Below are positions 58,501-64,000 of a DNA stretch of 64,000 nucleotides, one piece after another (within the stretch, counting starts at the first letter, position 1; each line of letters starts with the position of its first letter). The translations under genes and the position numbers were made by a program. The DNA lies in assembly GCF_033115175.1 (NCBI RefSeq), contig NC_084830.1, positions 44,709,409 through 44,773,408 of the forward strand. The letters are read 5' to 3'. The notes under the pieces are model-generated. The model saw only the letters and a program-made list of their open reading frames with translations, ran no database searches and had not been told where the DNA came from. Origin of the DNA: Lepus europaeus. Lineage: Eukaryota > Chordata > Mammalia > Lagomorpha > Leporidae.

Positions 58501-58625
58501 TGAACACGCCGTGGTCAGCACCAGGGGAAGCATATTGATTCAGCAATGATCCAAGGGCCCGAGCTGATGTAAGTGAGCTCCACGTTGGGCAGGAAGATTT
58601 TGCTCAAGCTTTCTTCATTTCTCAG

Positions 58626-58733
58626 AATTGCCTGGGGTTGCTGAGCTCTGCCTCGGCTAAGTCAGAACAAAAGCAGCTTTCTGACTTCCTATCTGAAATT
58701 AAGGTTAATACTTTACCATGCATTCTACACGAG
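58626..58733 (+). other. Exon-like segment, unidentified
   Basis: A C/T-rich tract ending ttctcag precedes a 108-bp segment that is fully open in phase 0 (36 codons, including AKSEQKQLSDFLSEIKV) and ends cacgag|gtgagt, a strong donor. It is on the plus strand, opposite to ERICH5. I do not recognise the peptide and see no partner exon, so it may be chance. Confidence 0.25.
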
Positions 58734-58739
58734 GTGAGT

Positions 58740-59480
58740 AAGGGCTACACCACCGTGAAGACAGGCGTTCTCCTGGCTCGGCCACTGTGCCTGAGGTGGG
58801 CTTGGTCAGGGTGCTGTGCCTGTGGCCAAAAGCAGGTGTCTATGCATGCGGATGGAGTCGGCAGTTAGCAGCTTGGAGGCTGGGATGGACCAGTTAAACT
58901 TTGCGACAGAGAAGTGACATTCACTTCAGATATGTGGGCCTCCAATCTGGGCAGGCAGCACTCCCTGCAAACCACTGCTACCAGAAGGACCAGTGGGCAG
59001 ACCAAACAGAAGCGTGATCCCAGGCCTGGCAGCTGCTGCTTCTTTCTCAGCTTAGGGACCCAAATGCACTTGAGATGGCTTTGGTCCCATGGTTAGGACA
59101 AAGAACAGATCACATCAATGAAATGTGGGATTTTCTTCTCCAGAATGGAAAGCCACTTGTAACATAGCAGTTTTCCTCTCACAGTCCTGCGCACCTGTGA
59201 GGCCAGCACTAAGACTTCTGGCACAAACATTTGGAAATAGAATGAGTTTCTTCATAGATCAGGGCATAAGAAAAAGCTTCAGTCTAAGAGGAAGCGAGTT
59301 TGACCAAGAATCGGCCTACAGACAAATGAGAAAGGTCACTTTCATTATCAGTGAAAACAAGGGAGATGAAAGCAGAGAGAATGGATTGAGGAGGGTACTG
59401 CAGCAGGAGTGGCTGTCAGCAGGTGGGGTCTCTCTCTGAGACAAACTATCACAGTGAATTTACAGTAAAAGAAACTATTA
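58740..59480. other. ERICH5 intron 1, unassigned
   Basis: SINE-free stretch containing an unrecognised 104-codon frame (59,125-59,439). No splice or homology support. Confidence 0.35.
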
Positions 59481-59482
59481 CA

Positions 59483-59822
59483 AGGCCGGCGCCGTGGCTT
59501 AACAGGCTAATCCTCCGCCTGCGGCGCCGGCACACCGGGTTCTAGTCCCAGTCAGGGCGCCGGATTCTGTCCCGGTTGCCCCTCTTCCAGGCCAGCTCTC
59601 TGCTATGGCCCGGGAAGGCAGTGGAGGATGGCCCAAGTGCTTGGGCCCTGTACCCGCATGGGAGACCAGGAGAAGCACCTGGCTCCTGGCTTCGGATCAG
59701 TGAGATGCGCCAGCCGCAGCGGCCATTGGAGGGTGAACCAACGGCAAAAGGAAGACCTTTCTCTCTGTCTCTCTCTCTCACTATCCACTCTGCCTGTCAA
59801 AAAAAAAAAAAAAAAAAAAAAA
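59483..59822 (+). mobile_element. C-type SINE, young, nested
   Basis: Head aggccggcgccgtggcttaa, long A tail, joined directly to the 3' end of an older copy. Confidence 0.9.
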
Positions 59823-59836
59823 CAGTGGATGGAAGA

Positions 59837-59868
<32 letters not shown>

Positions 59869-59912
59869 GCTCTGCCTTTCAAATAAATAAAAGTAATCTT
59901 TTAAAAAAAGTT
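59823..59912 (+). mobile_element. C-type SINE 3' fragment
   Basis: cagtggatggaagacctctc, (ct)n and caaataaataaaagtaatct; its 5' part is absent. Confidence 0.8.
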
Positions 59913-59916
59913 ATCA

Positions 59917-60256
59917 GGGGCCGGCACCATGGCTCAATAGGCTAATCCTCTGCCTGTGGCCCCGGTACCCCGGGTTCTAGTCCCGGTCAGGGCGCCGGAT
60001 TCTGTCCCAGTTGCTCCTCTTCCAGTCCAGCTTTCTGCTGTGGCCAGGAGTGCAGTAGAGGATGGCCCAAGTGCTTGGGCCCTGCACATGCATGGGAGAC
60101 CAGGAGAAGTACCTGGCTCCTGGCTTCGGATCAGGGTGGTGCACTGGCCGCAGCGCACCGGCCACAGTGGCCATTGCGGGGTGAACCAACGGAAAAAGGA
60201 AGACCTTTCTCTCTGTCTCTCACTGTCCATTCTGCCTGTTAAAAAAAAAAAAAAAG
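59917..60256 (+). mobile_element. C-type SINE
   Basis: Head ggggccggcaccatggctca; aaaaagttatc on both sides. Confidence 0.9.
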
Positions 60257-60261
60257 TTATC

Positions 60262-60575
60262 GGGGCCTTCACTGTGGTGTAGCAGGTTAAGCCACACCCT
60301 GCAGCACTGGCGTCCCATGTGGGCACTGGTTTGAGTCCCAGCTGCTCCACCTCTGATCCAGCTCCCTGCTAATGACCAATGGGAAAGCAGCAAAGATGAA
60401 CCAAGTACTTGGGCCCTTCCCTACATGGGAGACCCAGATGGAGCTCTTGGCTCCTGGCTTCTGCCTGGCCCAGCCCCAGCTGTTGCAACCATTTGCAGTG
60501 AACCAGCAGATGGAAGACCTCTCTCCCTGTAACCCTGCCTTTGAAATAAATAAATAAACCTTTAAAAAATGTCCT
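60262..60575 (+). mobile_element. C-type SINE
   Basis: Head ggggccttcactgtggtgta, tail aaataaataaataaaccttt. Fourth in a row. Confidence 0.85.
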
Positions 60576-61023
60576 CAGGCTATGTGTGTGGTGTCTATGA
60601 ACCATAAATGAATATCAGACTTAGACTTGAGTCTCATCCTCTAGATAACTCATGATGCACCTGCAAATATATCATAACCTGAAAAAAAAATCCAAAATCT
60701 GAACCCAAACATTTCCGATAAAGGATGCTGCATTTGCCGTGAAAATCACAGAGGAGGCACAGCCCAGTGCATCCTGATCCAGTTAATGTCGTGGCACAGG
60801 TGTAACACGATTTCTGTGCAGTATCCCAGATGGAGCAAACTGCTGCTGGAGACACACTGCCCGGCTGCCCTAAACCTGGGAGACACATCACGGTGCCTGG
60901 CAACCCATTCTCACAGGCAGCCCTTACAACATCCGGGATACTCAGACACATGCCCAGCTGGTATGAGGTATGAGGTATGAGCTAAATTCCCACAGCATTT
61001 TTGCTGTTAAACACAATGAGAGA

Positions 61024-61372
61024 GGCTGGCACCGTGGCTCACTTGGCTAATCTTCTGCCTGTAGCGCCAGCACCCCAGGTTCTAGTCCCGGTTGGGGCGC
61101 CGGTTCTGTCCAGGTTGCTCCTCTTCCAGGCCAGCTCTCTGCAGTGGCCCAGGAGTGCAGTGGAGGATGGCCCAAGTGCTTGGGCCCTGTACCTGCATGG
61201 GAGACCAGGAAGAAGCACCTGGCTCCTGGCTTCAGATCGGTGCAGCATGCCAGCCGTGGCGGCCACTGGGGGATGAACCAACGGAAGGAAGACCTTTCTC
61301 TCTATCTCTCTATCTCTCTCACTGTCTAACTCTGCCTGTCCCAAAAAAAAAAAAAAAAGAGAGAGAGAGAGC
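61024..61372 (+). mobile_element. C-type SINE
   Basis: Head aggctggcaccgtggctcac, A-run then (ga)n tail. Confidence 0.88.
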
Positions 61373-61374
61373 AT

Positions 61375-62060
61375 TTTTGTTTGTTTTAATCCTTAAAGGG
61401 CAAGCTCAAGCATTCTTGAATATACAGAAAAGGATGACCTAGAGGCCGAGGGCCCTTGCCAAGGAGGGGATCGAGGAAACGAACAGCAGCTCCAGCCTGG
61501 CCCGGGTGACGGAGCTTCTGAGGGCGTGACGATGCTTTCCTCTCTCACTCGGAGAGCTACATTCCAGTCCTGCGCTTTACAGCCATCGTGATCTAGTGCT
61601 CCCTAACCTTTCTCCAGGACTCAAAGCCTGGCCAAGCCTGACACTTTTTATCAGCCTCGGTGAGACTCTGAGTAAACCCCTGACAAGCATTCAGAGTTTT
61701 GTCAGCACTTGACCCTGTAAAACATTAACACAGGAGCGACACCGCAGGCAGAGCTGGGACAGGTGGCAGCCGCACGAAGCCAGACTCAGAGCACACGAGT
61801 AAGCTTTGCTTCCCTGCCTTACCTTCCCCTGCAGCACCCCGGGGGCCTTCTCCACAAGCCAGCGTGCCCTCCCCAAGCCCATCTCGGCCAGTGGCAGCCT
61901 GTAGTTTCTGCTGTTCCTCAGGTGGCCATTCCTCCCATAGCTCCCTGAGTCCCGTTTCTGTGGACCCACCCAGTCACCCCCCCCCCCAACAGTAGTTGGT
62001 GGGATTTCTCCTCGGTGTAAGGCCACACCTGGCAGCAGCAGCACTAGACCCCCAGATGTA
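61375..62060. other. ERICH5 intron 1, GC-richer unassigned stretch
   Basis: Moderately GC-rich, with overlapping open frames on both strands (61,691-62,179) and a C run at 61,978-61,987. No homology recognised and not a CpG island by eye. Confidence 0.35.
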
Positions 62061-62064
62061 AGAA

Positions 62065-62255
62065 GAGCAGGGCCTTCGGCTCGAACCTCACCTCTGTTCC
62101 TTTCTAGCTCTGAGATCCTTACCCTCGCTAAGCTCCCATTTCCTAGCTGTATTTTGTGCCTCCAGTTTTTGCTTTTCAAAGCTGCTGTGGGAATTAAATG
62201 AGATCATGAATGAAAGTTCCTGGAACCAAGTAGAAGTTCCCTTGCTTGTCTCCCG
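62065..62255 (-). mobile_element. MIR-like fragment
   Basis: tcggctcgaacctcacctct and gctgtgggaattaaatgaga match antisense MIR. In ERICH5 intron 1. Confidence 0.45.
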
Positions 62256-62339
62256 ACTTCTGCCGCATACACACGTTTTGATGTGGCTGCATCTCATCTC
62301 TTAAAGTCTAGAAAAATATTTATTTTATCTGATGAAAGC

Positions 62340-62690
62340 GCCAACTGGTGCAGTTCTTAGGGAAAGCATTTGGGCAGTTATCTATCCAAATTATAAAGGC
62401 ATATACCCTTTGACCTAGCCATGCCACTTCTGGGAAGCTGTCCTGCACGTTCAAAATGATGTCTGCATAAAGGAATTCGTGTCAACTTTGTTCCCAACAG
62501 GAAAAGACTAGAGGGGAAATCCAATGTTCCTCAGTGGGGGACTGTTTAAATAAATCTTACACGAGATTATTAAGCAGGTGTAAAAAAAATGAGAAATTTC
62601 CTTTATATCGATACAGAAAACCCTCCATATTGTCAAGTAAAAAGACAAGGTGAAGAGCAACAGGTTTCAAATAAATAAATTTTAAAATCT
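62340..62690 (+). mobile_element. Old L1 3' fragment
   Basis: accctttgacctagccatgc, cacttctgggaagctgtcct and gactgtttaaataaatctta match the standard old L1 3' text. It lies in ERICH5 intron 1. Confidence 0.6.
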
Positions 62691-62699
62691 TTTTTAATC

Positions 62700-63800
62700 C
62701 AGTGAGCAAAAGAAAAAAAAACTTACAGTTTCTGCAGAAAAGAAAAGCTCATAAAGTCAGTTTAAATGTTCGTGGTGCCTATTTTTCAATTACAAAGAAA
62801 AAAAAATGTTTGTCTAGTGAGGATTGAAAATATCTGTTGAAGCCTGAAGGTATGCCTGCGGTACAAAGAACAACTGACAGACCCATCAGCTGTCCACGGT
62901 TTCATCTTACTGCCTAGGCAGCTAGTGAAAGTTCAGGCCAGAACAAAAGAGGGATTACAGTGTCGGTGGAAATGCACACGCATGAACCTCCCAATGCGTC
63001 TGTCCACAATCACCATTTCTTTGCCCACTTCGGTGCCCTAGCTGAAAAACCTCAGCAAGGAGAATTCTACCAGGAACGGATGCTGACTGTATTAGGGAAG
63101 AACGGAGCAGTGACCATGCCGGTCAGTAGGAGGCCAGCTGTGCTGGGAGGAGGGTCCTAACACAAAGGCCCCAAGGCTGTGACATCAATAAAATCTTTGT
63201 GATCTCATTCCATCAGATCTTCCTGGAAGTGAAAAGAACAGAAATTGCCCTAGGATCTGGAACTTGCTTTCACAAGCACTAGAAACTCCAAATTCAATTT
63301 CACAAACTGCCCTTTGGGTGCTGTTTCGCATTTGAGTTCGCTGGATACTGATTGACCACCAGAGGCGGGCCTCCACCTCACACACACCTGGCCACTGCGC
63401 TGGAGGTGCAGAAAGAAGTGGGAGGGGATGCGGCATTGGGTCACAGCAACATTCGGTGTCAGAATGGATTATTCCTCCGTAAGCCAGCAGCTCCCTCTCT
63501 GTAACCGCTGCGTGATTTAAATTTGAACCCAAAACATAAGTAACTTCTTAGGTTAGTGACATGGGATTTTAGAACTGTACCAGATCTAAGAGATATCAAG
63601 TCCAGCCTGTTATTTTATGATTCTTTTTGCTTGTAGGCCAATACTATATCACATATAACGGTTCTTAGCTAGAAATTGTCTTGCAGAAAATTCCATAAGG
63701 TAGATTTACCAACATAAATCTAGTCTACATAATACTTCATGCATTTTAGCTTCAACTGTGGGGTTTTAAGGTTGCCATTGTGAGTTTAAAAGAATCTCTT
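62700..63800. other. ERICH5 intron 1, unassigned
   Basis: About 1.1 kb with no SINE and no supported gene; short open frames on both strands look like chance. Confidence 0.35.
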
Positions 63801-63804
63801 ATAG

Positions 63805-64000
63805 GTGGGCGTTGTGGCACAGTGGGTTGGTAAAGATGATGCTATGGACACCCACATTCTGTATCGGTCTGCTTGGGATCAAATCCTCCACTTCCAATCC
63901 AGCTTCCCTGGAGCCCCTGGGAGGCAGCAGATGTCGGCTTAAGAACTTGAGTCCCTGTCACCTATAGGGGAGTCCTGGATGGAGTTCCTAGCCCCTAGCT
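63805..64000 (+). mobile_element. C-type SINE, cut by the window end
   Basis: Head aggtgggcgttgtggcacag, body continues to the last base. Confidence 0.75.

Noticed and set aside
59125-59439. 104-codon plus-strand frame
   Set aside because: Unrecognised, no splice or repeat context; typical of chance frames in this window.
61691-62179. 162-codon minus-strand frame
   Set aside because: Overlaps a MIR-like fragment and a C run; no homology recognised and no splice support.
56843-64000. Search for ERICH5 exon 1
   Set aside because: No minus-strand MGCSSS-type start with a donor and no CpG island was seen, so exon 1 is placed beyond the window.

Overview
This is a mammalian nuclear genome window, almost certainly lagomorph (rabbit, hare or pika). 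Three split genes with GT/AG introns are embedded in dense interspersed repeats. The dominant repeat, with about 70 copies or fragments, is the roughly 330-bp tRNA-derived C-type SINE of lagomorphs: tRNA-like head, a body rich in 'gggagacc' and 'gaagacct', a (CT)n stretch, and an A-rich or (AAAT)n tail. No bacterial, plasmid or phage features are present, and no CRISPR array was seen.

Layout. Positions 1 to about 36,040, minus strand: POP1, the scaffold protein subunit of RNase P and RNase MRP. Thirteen coding exons are present from the start codon at 30,663 down to 3,762, giving 683 codons plus 2 nt. The C-terminal exons lie beyond position 1. Positions 35,380-36,540: a CpG island acting as a shared promoter, with a near-perfect ZNF143-type motif plus NRF1-like and E-box sites. 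Positions 36,197-48,110, plus strand: RIDA (HRSP12/UK114, reactive intermediate imine deaminase A), complete in six coding exons and encoding 137 residues. Positions 51,279-56,842, minus strand: the last two coding exons of ERICH5 (C8orf47, glutamate-rich 5). Its first exon must lie beyond position 64,000, so 56,843-64,000 is read as ERICH5 intron 1. The order POP1, RIDA, ERICH5 and the strands match, inverted, my recollection of human 8q22.

The three genes are not functionally linked as an operon would be. The only regulatory coupling visible is the head-to-head POP1/RIDA arrangement around one CpG island. RIDA and ERICH5 are convergent, with about 3.2 kb between their likely 3' ends.

Non-gene sequence is mostly intronic: SINEs in both orientations (several nested or sharing a target site), old L1, L2 and MIR fragments, one MaLR-type LTR, hAT-like remnants and a small mariner-like palindromic element. 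Less ordinary items are a 69-bp tRNA-like sequence in a POP1 intron, a degenerate tandem array that reverses orientation at its end (58,029-58,500), and an exon-like open segment on the plus strand at 58,626-58,733. I did not find a wholly new biological system. Exon boundaries were placed by hand from reading frame, splice consensus and recalled human proteins.
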